A DNA stretch of 64,000 nucleotides from Sinohyriopsis cumingii (taxonomy: Eukaryota; Mollusca; Bivalvia; Unionida; Unionidae). The stretch is from positions 90,142,511 to 90,206,510 of the forward strand of contig CM068832.1 in the NCBI GenBank assembly GCA_028554795.2, given 5' to 3'. The position numbers and the translations under genes were made by a program. This document shows positions 48,590 through 60,289 of this stretch, one piece after another. Each line of letters begins with the position of its first letter. Position 1 is the first letter of the stretch. Under the pieces are notes generated by a model. It saw only the letters and a program-made list of their open reading frames with translations, had not been told where the DNA came from and did not search any database.

Positions 48590-49028
48590 GTAATTCACTT
48601 AAAAGAGTGTCGAGGAAGAAGACACAAACTACCAAACATGGGTATTTTACTCTCACTATATGTCTGAAGATTTATGTAGAGGACTGTTGAGGAAGAAGAC
48701 ACTGATGCTGCCAAACAAGGGCAAATTACACTCTTATTATGTCTGTCTGTCTGTTGGGGAGATTTACTTACAGGAGTGCTGAGGAAGAAGACGCTGATAC
48801 TATTAAATAGGGCATTTTGCTCTTTGTATATGTCTGTCTGTCTGTTAGGGAGATTTACTTATAGGACTGTTGATGAAGAAGACACAAACTACCAAACACA
48901 GGTATTTTACTCTCACTATATGTCTGTCTGTATGTCCATTGGGGAGATTAATATAGAGGACTGTTAAGGAAGAACACACATATTATTCTCTTATTGTGTC
49001 TGTCTGTCTGTTGGGGACATTTACTTAC
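48590..49028. repeat. ~90-bp minisatellite derived from exon 2 and its donor
   Basis: Five decayed units begin near 48604, 48681, 48773, 48863 and 48957. Each carries a copy of the last ~52 bases of exon 2 (plus strand AGGACTGTTGAGGAAGAA... to ...TTTTACTC), then TATGTCTGTCTGTCTGTTGGGGAGATTTACTT-like intron sequence. The intact unit is the exon itself (49029-49080). One copy keeps a perfect GTAAGT (48766-48771); another has ATAAGT. On the sense strand 'VFFLNSP' recurs in the copies. Confidence 0.9.
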
Positions 49029-49118
49029 AGGACTGTTGAGGAAGAACACACTGATGCTGCCAAATAGGGGCATTTTACTCAGAAGTGGTTTGAACACAAC
49101 TCTCAGGGTCCCATGTAC
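49029..49118 (-). CDS. Esyt2: E-Syt exon 2: SMP domain core
   Basis: Thirty codons, phase 0 at both ends (residues 23-52), with VHGTLRVVFKPLL and MPLFGSISVFFLNSP. This is the best-conserved part of SMP: vertebrate E-Syts have 'HG-x-LRV-x-x-x-PLL ... P-L-x-G-A-x-S-x-FF-L-x-x-P' here. The acceptor is CATTTCAG (49119 on), the donor GTAAGT (49023-49028). The last ~52 bases and the donor are also the founder-like unit of the tandem array immediately downstream (48590-49028). Reading on past the donor meets an in-frame stop at 48948-48950. Confidence 0.93.
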
Positions 49119-49231
49119 CTGAAATGACATGAACAAGCTATTATTTAATTCCAAAATAATTATCAAAATTAAATTAAACTATACAAATGTTAAACTCCTC
49201 TATTTTGTGTATTGGAATCTCTAAGTTATAC

Positions 49232-50572
49232 AAACAGGGTTATACATATTGGGTTAGTCACACTGCAATGCTAACAGGATTATACATATTTGGTTAGTCA
49301 CACTGCAATGCTAACAGGGTTATACATATTTGGTTAGTCACACGTCAATGCTAATGGGGTTATACATGTTGGGTTAGTCACATTGCTATACTAAAAGGAT
49401 AATATGTATTGGGCTTGTCACACTGCTGTACCAACAGAGTGATGAGTATTGGATTAACCACATTGCTGTACAAAAAGGGTGATGTGTTTTGTGTTAGTCA
49501 CATTGCTGTACAAAAAGAGTGATGTGTTTTGTGTTAATCACATTGCTGTACAAAAGGGTGATGTGTTTTGTGTTAGTCACATTGTTGTACAAAAAGGGTG
49601 ATGTGTTTTGTGTTAGTCACATTGCTGTACAAAAAGGGTGATGTGTTTTGTGTTAGTCACATTGCTCTACACAAAGGATGTGTTTTGCGTTAGTCACATT
49701 GCTGTACATAAAGGGTGATGTATTTTGTGTTAGTCACATCACTGTACATAAAGGATGATGTGTTTTGTGTTAGTCACATTGCTGTACAAAAAGGGCAAAG
49801 TGTTTTGTGTTAGTCACATTGCTCTACACAAAGGATGATGTGTTTTGTGTTAGTCATATTGCTCTACTAAAAGGGTGATGTGTTTTGGGTTAGTCACATT
49901 GCTGTACACAAAGGGTCATGTGTTTGGGGTTAGTCACATTGCTGTACAAAATGGTGATGTGTTTTGGGTTAGTCACATTGCTGTACACAAAGGGTGATGT
50001 TTTGTGTTAGTCACACTGCTGTATACAAAGGGTGATGTGTTTTGGGTTAGTCACATTGCTGTACATAAAGGGTGATGTGTTTTGTGTTAGTCACATTGCT
50101 GTACACAAAGGGTGATGTTTTGTGTTAGTCACATTGCTCTACACAAAGGATGATATGTTTTGTGTTAGTCACATTGCTGTACAAAAAGGGTGATGTTTTG
50201 TGTTAGTCACATTGTTGTACACAAAGGGTGATGTGTTTTGTGTTAGTCACATTGCTGTACACAAAGGGTGATGTGTTTTGTGTTAGTCACATTGCTGTAC
50301 AAAAAGGGTAATGTGTTTTGTGTTAGTCACATTGCTCTACACAAAGGATGATGTGTTTTGTGTTAGTCACACTGCTGTACAACATGGGTAATGTTTTGTG
50401 TTTGTCACATTGCTGTACAAAAAGGGTGATGTGTTTTGTGTTAGTCACATTGCTCTACACAAAGGATGATGTGTTTTGTGTTAGTCACATTGCTCTACAC
50501 AAAGGATGATGTGTTTTGTGTTAGTCACATTGTTCTACACAAAGGGTGATGTGTTTTGGGTTAGTCTAGTTG
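49232..50572. repeat. 41-bp minisatellite, 1.3 kb
   Basis: About 32 copies with TGTGTTAGTCACATTGCTGT and ACAAAAAGGGTGATGTGTTT. The first few units (49232-49400) are an older, diverged form with 'GGGTTATACATATTTGG'. Confidence 0.96.
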
Positions 50573-51339
50573 CTAATGTTAAGGCTAAAGGAAGATAAGA
50601 ATTTTCCAGACATAATGATTCAATCTACTAACAAAGGTAAGAATGACATGGCACCAAATATTTCAATGTTTACAGGTAACATTATCAAGAATTATTATGT
50701 AACACATCTCAGCATCAGGTGAAAATTCAAACTGGAATGAAGAAAAAAAAACTGATGAAAAATCATTTGCAACTCTCTTGAATGAAAATATAACTTTGAT
50801 GAAGAATCAGTTGTTTTCTTTTAATTCCTAGCTTTAAATGAAGGCCAGAGTTTGTATGTTGAGCCCACAAGCAAAGCACTGCTTTACAAGAATGACCTTG
50901 AGCTGAATTAGGTTGGTACTTTAAAGCAAATTTTCACTTATTTTGACCCTGAACCCAAGATCACTGGGGTGAATGAGAACACCATGTATATCAAGAGATT
51001 GGAAATATAAGCAAATTAAGTTTTTTAGGCAAAATGTATCTTTGCAACTATAGGAAATTAAAACAAATGAAGAAATTTAAACAAAACTATAGCAGACATT
51101 TTCTAATACTGTGACATCTACCTGAAGGGAAATGAGGCTAGTAAGTGTGAGAATGAATTGTCTTTGCAACATGATGCTGCTGAATATAATGAAAATCCTT
51201 CAAAGGGTTCAAGGACAAAAAAGAAAAGATGTAACCATGACCTTAACAGACTGTTCATGTAGCTATGTTATGTCTCACTTCCCAACAACATATGCTCCAA
51301 AGAAAAGGTGAAGCATTTTCAAAGGAGTCATTTAAAGAT
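50573..51339. other. Mostly unique intron sequence
   Basis: 50850-51240 has weak similarity to the ~170-bp repeat at 4440-5060 ('AATGACCTTGAGCTGAA', 'AAGATCACTGGGGTGAATGAG'). No exon recognised. Confidence 0.35.
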
Positions 51340-51545
51340 GACATATCTCATGGGTCCCCTGTCTATGTAAAGACTCCAAATGGAAGCATCAACCAGGTCC
51401 CCTGTTGTGTAAATACACTAACTGGAAGCATCCCCCAAGTCCCCTGTTTAGGTAAAGACTCCAAATGGAAGCATCCCCCAAGTCCCCTGCTTATGTAAAG
51501 ACTAACTGGAGGCATCCTCCAGGTCCCTTGCTTATAAAAAGACTT
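51340..51545. repeat. ~41-bp minisatellite
   Basis: About four to five copies with AACTGGAAGCATCCCCCAAG and TCCCCTGCTTATGTAAAGACT. The same unit reappears at 52548-52600 and 52780-52900 inside and after the next array. Confidence 0.9.
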
Positions 51546-52990
51546 TCAAAGAATGTACTCTGCGGTCCATCACTCCAACATCCACTGTTTATGTAAAGAT
51601 TCTAAAAGTATTCTATGGTCCATCACTCCCATATCCAATGCTTATGTAAAGACTCTAAAAGTATTCTATGGTCCATCAATCCAACATCCAATGTTTATGT
51701 AAAAATTCTAAAAGTATTCTATGGTCCATCACTCCCACAGCCAATGCTTATGTAAGATTCTAAAAGTATTCTATGGTCCATCACTCCCACAGCCAATGCT
51801 TATGTAAAGACTCTAAAAGTATTCTATGGTCCATCACTCCAACATCCACTGCTTATGTAAAGACTCTAAAAGTATTATATGGTCCATCACTCCCACAGCC
51901 AATGCTTATGTAAAGACTCTAAAAGTATTATATGGTCCATCATTCCAACATCCAATGTTTATGTAAAGATTCTAAAAGTATTCTATGGTCCATCACTCCC
52001 ATATCCAATGCTTATGTAAAGACTCTAAAAGTATTCTATGGTCCATCACTCCAACATCCACTGTTCATGTAAAGATTCTAAAAGTATTCTATGGTCCATC
52101 ACTCCCACATCCACTGTTCATGTAAAGACGCTAAAAGTATTCTATGGTCCATCACTCCAACATCCACTGTTCATGTAAAGATTCTAAAAGTATTCTATGG
52201 TCCATCACTCCCATATCCAATGCTTATGTAAAGACTCTAAAAGTATTCTATGGTCCATCACTCCAACATCCACTGTTCATGTAAAGATTCTAAAAGTATT
52301 CTATGGTCCATCACTCCCACAGCCAATGCTTATGTAAAGACTCTAAAAGTATTCTAAGGTCCATCACTCTCACATACACTGCTTATGTAAAGACTCTAAA
52401 AGTATTCTATGGTCCATCATTCCAAAATCCACTGTTTATGTAAAGATTCTAAAAGTATTCTATGGTCCATCACTCCCATATCCAATGCTTATGTAAAGAC
52501 TCTAAAAGTATTCTATGGTCCATCACTCCCACATACACTGCTTATGTAAAGAGACTAACTGGAGGCATCCTCCAGGTCCTGTGCCCACATAAACACTTTC
52601 AAAGAAGTATTCTAAGGTCCATCACTCTTACATACAATGCTTATGTAAAGACTCTAAAAAGTATTCTATGGTCCATCACTCCCATATCCAATGCTTATGT
52701 AAAGACTCTAAAAGTATTATATGGTCCATCACTCCCATATCCAATACTTATGTGAAGACTCTAAAAGTATTCTATGGTCCATCACTCCTAGGTCCCCTGC
52801 TTACATAAAGTGACTAACTGGATGCATCCTCCAGGTCCCCTGCTTACATAAAGTGACTAACTGGATGCATCCTCCAGGTCCCCTGCTGATATAAAGACTA
52901 GAATTGGAATTATCATATGGTCCCCCACTTATATAAATACTCTAACAGATATTATCTAATGGTCCCTCACTCTCAGTCCCCTGCTTATGT
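51546..52990. repeat. 53-54 bp minisatellite, 1.4 kb
   Basis: About 25 copies with AAAAGTATTCTATGGTCCAT, 'CACTCCCACATCCAATG' and TTATGTAAAGACTCT. It shares the 'TTATGTAAAGACT' end with the 41-bp unit, and the two are interleaved, so they are one composite array. Confidence 0.95.
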
Positions 52991-54339
52991 TATGCATATT
53001 TAATTTATTTTGTGTGAAATGACCTTTGTCAATAGCTGAGGATAGAAGTTTTGGGCCTCAATTAGTAATGTCGTATTTTAGCAAACATGTTTATTTGGAT
53101 CTGAGTTCAGGGCATTGGTTCCCCCTTTAAAAATTCCTAGTCTACATCACATCTGTCATGTTCTTTTCAAAAAATTTATTAAAAGACCTGACTTGTTTAC
53201 AACATAGAATTTTCTGGAAATAAACTTTTGACCCTCATCCTGGACCGCTTATTGTGTCTTAGGTTTTTATATTAAGGTTGTTATACATAAGAATTAGTCA
53301 TCCCTATCTTAACGTCTGTAGTGGAATCATTCTTTTAGTTGTGTTCAGTTTTGAGAGGATTTCTTTATCTAAATTATTCACTGGAATTACACAGCATTCA
53401 TTGATATTTTTGAACTAAATCACTATCGAGATTACTGTGAATTCATTTAAAGACATTCTGGATTATATCAATGTCATACATCAAGACTATCAGCATAATG
53501 CCACTATTAATGGTACTACAACACATTCATGACTGGAATTCATTCAGAACACCACTGAAATTCATTTGGAACACTCTATACTTCTGGACTTGTGACAGAA
53601 CTTTTAGGACTATTTGGGATTTAATTCAAATTATTGTACAGTTCTTTTAAATTGTCACTTTTCATTCAAGAGAAATAAATGACTTGTTGAATTTGACAAA
53701 ACTTATTGGCTTTTGCTTGTTTCCTTTATTTAGTATAAGACTATTGAGTCATAAGAATGTGAAGTCTCTAATTGAAAGTATCCATATATGCATGCATATA
53801 TACACACAACAAGTGTTATTCAGATACCCTGAACAATTTAAGAGTTATGCTCCAGAAACAAAATGCATATAGACAGACAGACATAGTAATGGTTCTATTT
53901 CACTGTACTGCATAAAGGATTGGGTGGGTGTTAAAATATGAACAGTTTCATTATTAAAAATTTGTAAATATCAGGCGACACATCTTAGTATCAGTAAAAC
54001 TATATTTTGCTATACAATAGATGAATGGACTGGTACATATATCATAGCTTACTATGTGCAATGTAATTTTCCACTCCGTAACCCAGTCAAAATTTAGATC
54101 CAAAACCATAATTCCTGAATGGCTGATTTGCCTACTCTAGGATGTTTAGCCAAACTGTATCAATTATTCAAACTTAAATGAAAAAAGATTTGATCTGATG
54201 TGACAGGAATAGGTAAAGCTCATTTTCAAAAATATGTTTGAAGATAAAATTAATTTTCCCTCAATCTCTGAAGCCATGATGATATACAACAAATCTGAGA
54301 AAACGTCTAACTGAAATATATCTAATATTTATAGGATAC
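52991..54339. other. Unique intron sequence downstream of exon 1
   Basis: Scanned for exons on both strands; none recognised. A short AGACAGAC run at 53870-53883. Confidence 0.4.
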
Positions 54340-54406
54340 CTGCAGATCTTTGATTCCTGCCCTGACTCCTTTGATGCTGACAATAATGTTACAGTCACTG
54401 GCATAG
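54340..54406 (-). CDS. Esyt2: E-Syt exon 1 of window: SMP domain, beta-strand segment
   Basis: This encodes fragment residues 1-22, including YASDCNIIVSIKG and RAGIKDLQ. It corresponds to the SMP stretch that in vertebrate E-Syts reads Y-x-G-D-C-E-I ... AGV-x-x-I-Q, part of the lipid-lining barrel. The first base completes a codon from an upstream exon that I did not find before base 64000. The acceptor is TTTTTCAG at 54407-54414 and the donor GTATCC at 54334-54339; the exon ends in phase 0. Confidence 0.87.
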
Positions 54407-54574
54407 CTGAAAAATTTAAAGGCATAATAAATGTATACTTTTGTCATATTTAGTAAAATGCATCATTTTGTCATATTGAGTAAAGTGTTTTGTTTTTGTC
54501 ATATCCAGTACAATGTATCATTTTATCATATTCAGGACAATGTATTGTTTTGTCATACTGAGTAAAATGTATTG

Positions 54575-54608
<34 letters not shown>

Positions 54609-54611
54609 TTT

Positions 54612-54912
54612 AGATTTTTAATGTAGCTTTAACAATTTGTCAGTCATATCGCTATGATGTCTGCAGTGTGACAGTTTATACTGATGTCTAGCACTAGGGC
54701 ATCATGCTGCAGACATGTAGCATGATGTTCCACCCAGTCACATTATCCTGAAACCAGGCCAACCAGTCCGAACACTAACCTCTTAATGCTGAACACCAAG
54801 CGAGGCAGCTGTTAGTACCATTTGGTAAGTCTTTTGTATGACTAGGCCGTATTCAAACCTGTGACCTCCCGCATCCGAGGCGGATGCTCTAACTACTAGG
54901 CCACCAGAGCGG
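54612..54912 (-). mobile_element. tRNA-derived SINE family 2, copy b
   Basis: Close relative of 39440-39735 along its whole length. The tRNA-like head on the minus strand reads TGGCCTAGTAGTTAGAGCAT with B-box region GGTTTGAATAC. It interrupts the 28-bp array; TGTATTG on both sides may be a short target duplication. Confidence 0.88.
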
Positions 54913-55035
54913 TTGTATTGTTTTGTCATATTCAGCAAAATATATTATTTTGTGATATTTAGTAAAATGTATTATTTTATTATATTCAGAACAATGTAAT
55001 ATATTATATTCAGTACAATGTATCATTTTGTCATG

Positions 55036-56514
55036 TTCTAAGAACAAAGGACCCTCGATGCTATTGTAAATCTCTCCGCTTGACAGATGGCCTGAGGCAC
55101 GTCTGTTAAGCTGGACCGACTGGGGGTAGAATTGATATCCAATCAGAACTGAGGAAGGGTGGGGCCATCAATTCGAATCAGAACTTAACAGTCATTTGAA
55201 TTGATAACGAATTAGTGATTTGTAAGCCGTCGTACTGGTAAAGCAGAATATACTCACTCCGAGGGAGCCAATCGTGATTTGGCGGGAAAACTCTTAGTAC
55301 ATTCTAAGGACAGAAAGCTTTGTAAAGGTCAGTGAGTTATTTGCTTGATTGTTGCAGAATGCTGCGGCATTGTAATTGTAATTAAGTGCAGTATGTACAT
55401 TTACTTACTAGAATCGTTAGCACATAGAATTACCCTTGTATTGTTAACTTACATGCGTACTTGAGAAATGAGCTATGATTATGTAGATTGCTCGCTCGTC
55501 ATAATTAATATTGTATTTCACTATTTAGTTACTTCGTAGTAAACTAGTGTATTTATTCATGCGATATTCTAGATTTTGCCATTGTGAATTAAATGGTAGC
55601 TTGATAATGGTTGCAGTGTGTAAATTTAAATAATATGGATATTTGAATATTTATGTACACTTATGGGAGTGTAATGTACAGAAATGCGTCGGATTATTGT
55701 GATATTGTTGAGAATAATGAGATTAAGAAAATATATATATTGATGTGACGCAATTTAGTGATTTCTGTATGATAAGTAGGATACCGCTCTTATTGCAACA
55801 TTGTTTTTATAAGAATGTGTGTGTTTTTCGATGTGCACGAATGCGTGACCAAAGATGTAGATAACCTTGATCTGATGATTGATTGATTGTTGACTTAGTG
55901 TGAGCAAGATGGCTACCACAAATGCTAACGTCCTTGTGTTTTTCGTAGGAAGCTTTTGGGGACAGAGTAGTGAAGTCCCGAGTCTCAGAGAGACAGGATA
56001 GAAATAGGCGGAGAATGCCAGAAGGAGAAATAGAGAACAGAATTAGGCGAGGAACAAACAAGCCTCGTTGAAGGAAAGAGAGAAAGAAAGGAGGAGGAGA
56101 AAGGAAGACAAAAGAGGAGGAGGACAGGAAGAATTGGAGAACGCCGGAAGGAGGAAAGCAATTGGGGTAGTAAATTCAGATGAGTAGAAATCAAGTACAG
56201 GGGAAAGCCATCTCACACTAAAATCACGTGATGAAATAGGTTGTCACATGGTCGAGAGGAAGCAGATTGGTTGAGAACTTAATATCGTTTAATTTGTATT
56301 ATGTATTAAATTGTTATTCTTTGGATTTCACCCTTGTGTTCTTATTTAATTGTCGGTATTGCTGACTGGGGGCTCGGAGCTTTACCTCTCTTTATCACTA
56401 ATTTCACTTCCTACAAAAACGAGCCAGGGTGGGAATTCCTCAATAATTCAAATAAATATTGGGGGCATCCCACCCCAATGACTAACAGGGAGTCACATAG
56501 AACTTCACAAGTAC
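55036..56514. mobile_element. ~1.47-kb insertion, possible solo LTR
   Basis: It sits cleanly inside the 28-bp array: joining the flanks (…GTCATGTTC | AGTACAATATATT…) restores a unit. It is richer in G, C and CpG than its surroundings. It begins near TGTTCTAAGAACAAAGGACC and ends near …GTCACATAGAACTTCACA, TG...CA as LTRs do, with AATAAA about 60 bp from the end. A GA-rich block lies at 55980-56170. There is no gag or pol. I cannot find a matching target duplication, so LTR identity is tentative. Confidence 0.5.
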
Positions 56515-56637
56515 AATATATTATTTTATCATATTTACTATAATTGTTTATTTTGCCATATTCAGTACAATGTATTGTTTTATCATATTCAGTACTAGCT
56601 TTCAAAACATAATATGATCGTGCTTCAGATAACATTC

Positions 56638-56795
56638 CTTCCATATGATTGCCTAGTAGTAGGACTGTTTCCTTCCATATAATTGCCCAGTAGTAGGTCA
56701 GTTTCCTTCCATATAATTGCCTAGTAGCAGGTCAGTTTCCTTCCATATGATTGGCTAGTAGCAGGTCAATTTCCTTCCATATGATTGGCTAGTAG
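56638..56795. repeat. 34-35 bp minisatellite, 5 copies
   Basis: Units share TTTCCTTCCATATGATTGCC and TAGTAGTAGGTCAG. Confidence 0.93.
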
Positions 56796-57239
56796 TGACC
56801 TCATGGAAATCATATCCTTTAAATTGGGTTTCAATGATTTGTATCTCTGGAGTGTGTGAAGTTCCTGTTAATGGTATTAATTAATCCGAGTGTTTTTTGG
56901 AGATAAGATTATTATTAAATGGCAGCTTAAAAAAGTATTTATTATTTATAGAAGGTCAATTTGCAGGAAAATTGTCACTGTTAATTCCCTTAATTTTACT
57001 TAGTGAATTACAGAAGTAAGCCACTGTAAATTATGAGTCCCATAATCACTGTTACAATTAAAAATTACCAAAACATAATTCACTGGTCACATAATGGCAG
57101 CTACAATTACAAATAATTGTTTGGGAACAACTTAAAATGTGAGAGTAATGTATGCATGTTGGTCTTTATAAATGGTATAACTTTGCTGCATGACAGCACA
57201 ACAGCTATACTTCATTCATTCACATTTCAAATCATGATT
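56796..57239. other. Unique intron sequence
   Basis: Nothing recognised. Confidence 0.4.
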
Positions 57240-57735
57240 TATTTATGTTTTATGGCATGATTCTATCCTATTTTATAATATCATTCATTAATATTTTATG
57301 ACAAGTCAACAATATTTTATGGAAAGATTCATTCCTGTTTTATGGCATGATTCAGTCATATTTTATGATACAAGTCATTCCTATTTTATGACACAGTTCA
57401 TTAATATTTCATTGAATGATTCATTCCTATTTTATGACACGATTCAGTCATAATTTATGATATGATTCATTCCTATTTTATGGCATCTCACCTCTGTCTG
57501 CATGGGTTCGAGTCCAGGATTCGGCCAATGTGGGTATGCGAGAAAGCTTGCCAGTAGCTTTTCCTGGGTCGGTGGTTCTTCCCGGGGTTTTCCCGGGTTC
57601 TTCCTCCACCAGTAATACTGGCCACCATGCATAGCCTATCGTGTGCTGAAAAATGGTGTTAAACCCCACAACAACAACAAAATCATTCCTGTTTTATGGC
57701 ATGATTCATTATATTCATTCATATTTTGACTGTCA
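57240..57735. repeat. ~25-bp minisatellite interrupted by a SINE
   Basis: About ten irregular copies of ATTCATTCCTATTTTATGAC at 57240-57485, resuming at 57682-57735 after the SINE. Confidence 0.85.
57486..57681 (+). mobile_element. tRNA-derived SINE family 1, copy f (5'-truncated)
   Basis: Starts inside the head (CTCACCTCTGTCTGCATGGG), so the A box is missing; the B-box-like GGGTTCGAGTCC, body and (AAC)n tail remain. Flanked on both sides by array units, so the target duplication cannot be told from the repeat. Confidence 0.88.
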
Positions 57736-58574
57736 CACAGATTTTATACATTTTGCTAGATATGAAAAACAAAATGCAACTTTTATATTTTATCAACATG
57801 AAACAGGTGCAAATTAATGTTTCCCAAAACATTTAATAAACAGAATGTGCAAACAGTAGAAGTACTTTGGAATCAGTAATACACTCACAATATTCAGTTT
57901 GTACAACTAAAAAGCTCTTTCATGAAGTTTTCAAAGAATTCCAAAAAGTTTTAAAGGAGTATTTTTACTATGGAAAATGAACTATATCTATATGTTAATT
58001 TGTCACTGCATTAACTGCAGGTACAAAAATAGAAGGTAAAACCACATAATCAATTAGCAAGTGACTAGAGCAAAGGGATGCAACTCTGTCTTGTAGCTAT
58101 CCATATCATGTGTTGTTTGATTGACCATATTTATCCAATCCTATGTATTTATCTACATATCGCTTTTAAAAAGAAGTGCTAGTCAATAACAAAATATTCT
58201 GAATTTACAATGAGATATAGTTCATTCAGTTTTAATGTTTGATGTTCCTTAAAATAAATTCACAGAGCTTGGATGAAAAATTCAAAACATTTTTTTAAGT
58301 ATAAGAAATTCAAGGAATATTCAAGGATAAAACCCTTAAAATCAAGGACCACAACTATGATATTTATAACAGCAATAGTGTATCACAATGCTGACCATAC
58401 AATCAATAAAGGAATGAAACAAACTAAATGATAAAAACCTTACAAAAATAAACATTAAAATCAATAAAGGAATGAAACAGAAACTAAATGACAAAAACTG
58501 TCCAAAAATAAAGATTTTTCTGTTGATTTTCTAATCCTATGAAAGAAATAAACAAGAAGATCATTTACAAATTG
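57736..58574. other. Unique intron sequence
   Basis: A local duplication of 'AATCAATAAAGGAATGAAAC' at about 58402 and 58460. No exon recognised. Confidence 0.4.
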
Positions 58575-58935
58575 TATAGTCTCCTTGTACCTAATTTTTT
58601 ACACCTAATTAACTCCTACACTCTCTTCATTGTACCTAAAAAATTTTACACCTAATTAACTTGTACACTCTCTACCTTGTATCTAACAATTTACACCTAA
58701 TTAACTTCTACACTCTTTTCCTTGTACCTAATTTTTTACACCTAATTAACTCCTACACTCTCTTCCTTGTGCCTAACTTGTTACACATAATTAACTTCAA
58801 CACTCTCTTCCTTGTACCTAATTTGTTACACCTAATTAAATTCTAACCTAACTTAATTAACCTAATTAACTTCTACACTCTCTTCCTTGTACCTAAACCT
58901 TGCTACACCTAATTAACGTCTACACTCTCTTCCAA
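58575..58935. repeat. 44-45 bp minisatellite, about 8 copies
   Basis: Units share TTACACCTAATTAACTTCTA, CACTCTCTTCCTTGTACCTAA. Confidence 0.93.
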
Positions 58936-59269
58936 GTTTTAGCCTATTACAAATAGCCATTTCATAGTTGATGAAAGTATTTTTCACAAAAAAATACCCT
59001 GATATATTTTGATTTGTTGTGGTAAATATTCTTTCCACCTGAATATTGTTTGCATTTGTACATTTTATCTGGTCCTACAGATTGATTATTAATCTACTGT
59101 CACATTCTGCATAAGAAAACACCATCACCGCCCCCCCACCATGCCACACACTTCAAATATAAGCACTGCCTACGTTTGATTTAGATATGCAAATCCAATA
59201 AACACCTTTTCTTTCAATCAGGAATACACATTTTATATCATTTAACGGTCTCAATTTTACACACAAGAT
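58936..59269. other. Unique intron sequence
   Basis: A C8 run near 59130. Nothing else recognised. Confidence 0.4.
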
Positions 59270-59540
59270 ATCAAAGTATAGACAAATTCACATCACAACA
59301 AGACATCAAAGAATAGACAAATTCAAAACAAAACAAGACATCCAAAGAGACAAATTCACAACAAAAACAAGACATTAAAGAATAGACAAATTCACAACAA
59401 AAACAAGACATTAAAGAATAGACAAATTCACAACAAAAACAAGACATCAAAGAATAGACAAATTCAAAACAAACAAGACAAGATACCAAAGTATGGAAAA
59501 ATTTAAAACAAAACTAAAGGTTATCCAAGTATGGACAAAT
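59270..59540. repeat. 36-bp minisatellite, about 7 copies
   Basis: Units share AGAATAGACAAATTCACAAC and AAAAACAAGACATCAA. Confidence 0.93.
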
Positions 59541-59689
59541 TCAAAACAAAACAAAACACGACTTTCTGGTGCCATACCAACCTGGCCCATAGCAATTCTC
59601 CTCAATATGTGGCAGGAAAATGATACCAGCACTTGATGTGTTTAGAGTTCCAAAACCCCAAGTGACGATTGAATTTCTGTCATAATTGG

Positions 59690-59880
59690 AAAAACATAAA
59701 AAACCTAGGACTGTAAAGCACATGTACTTAAAAGTACAAAACAATCGAGGACTGTTAGCAGATGTACTTAAAAGTCGAAAACATCAAAAACCAAGGACTG
59801 TAAAGCACATGTACTTAAAAGTACAAAATGTCAACAACCGAGGACTGTAAAGTACATGTACTTAAAAGTGCTTTATCAGA
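59690..59880. repeat. ~47-bp minisatellite, 4 copies
   Basis: Units share GGACTGTAAAGCACATGTAC and TTAAAAGTACAAAACATC. Confidence 0.9.
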
Positions 59881-59974
59881 TAACAAAGGACCTTAGATGT
59901 TGGTTCTTAAACTGAGGCACATTCCTTGTTTAATTTCATCCATTACAGCAGAATACAAACATGAACATTTTTAA

Positions 59975-60195
59975 ATCATTTTAGTGTATCCAATCAATGC
60001 TTAGTACACATTTAATCATTTTAGTTTATCCAATCAATCCTTAATAAACATTTTAGTGTATCCAATCAATGCTTAGTAAACATTTAATCATTTTAGATAT
60101 CCAATCAATGCTTAGTAAACATTTAATCATTTTAGTGTATCCAATCAATGCTTAGTAAACATTTTAGTGTATCCAATCAATGGTTAGTAAATATT
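59975..60195. repeat. ~40-bp minisatellite, about 6 copies
   Basis: Units share TTTTAGTGTATCCAATCAAT and GCTTAGTAAACATTTAATCA; some lack the second part. Confidence 0.93.
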
Positions 60196-60289
60196 TCAGA
60201 GACCTTACTTTATTCCTGGGATTTAACATTATCTTGCAATCAATTCAAGCAATGATACAAATATAGGAAGCTTGATAAATTCTAATTAG

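Larger units (their letters stand above)
54440..56600. repeat. ~28-bp minisatellite broken by two insertions
   Basis: Units of TTTTGTCATATTCAGTAAAA plus TGTATTG lie at 54440-54580, 54912-55035 and 56515-56600. The gaps are the SINE at 54612-54912 and the insertion at 55036-56514, so all three pieces were one array. A (TG)n tract at 54579-54607 abuts the SINE. Confidence 0.88.

Noticed and set aside
56367..56377. TGGGGGCTCGG as a retroviral tRNA-Pro primer-binding site
   Set aside because: Only about 10 bases match, it is not followed by the rest of the site, and no gag-pol lies next to it; probably chance.
59541..59744. Minus-strand ORF around 59560-59700 as an upstream SMP exon
   Set aside because: The translation does not match the expected '…IIMDLxIS' SMP segment and has no phase-2 donor; the missing exon is probably beyond base 64000.
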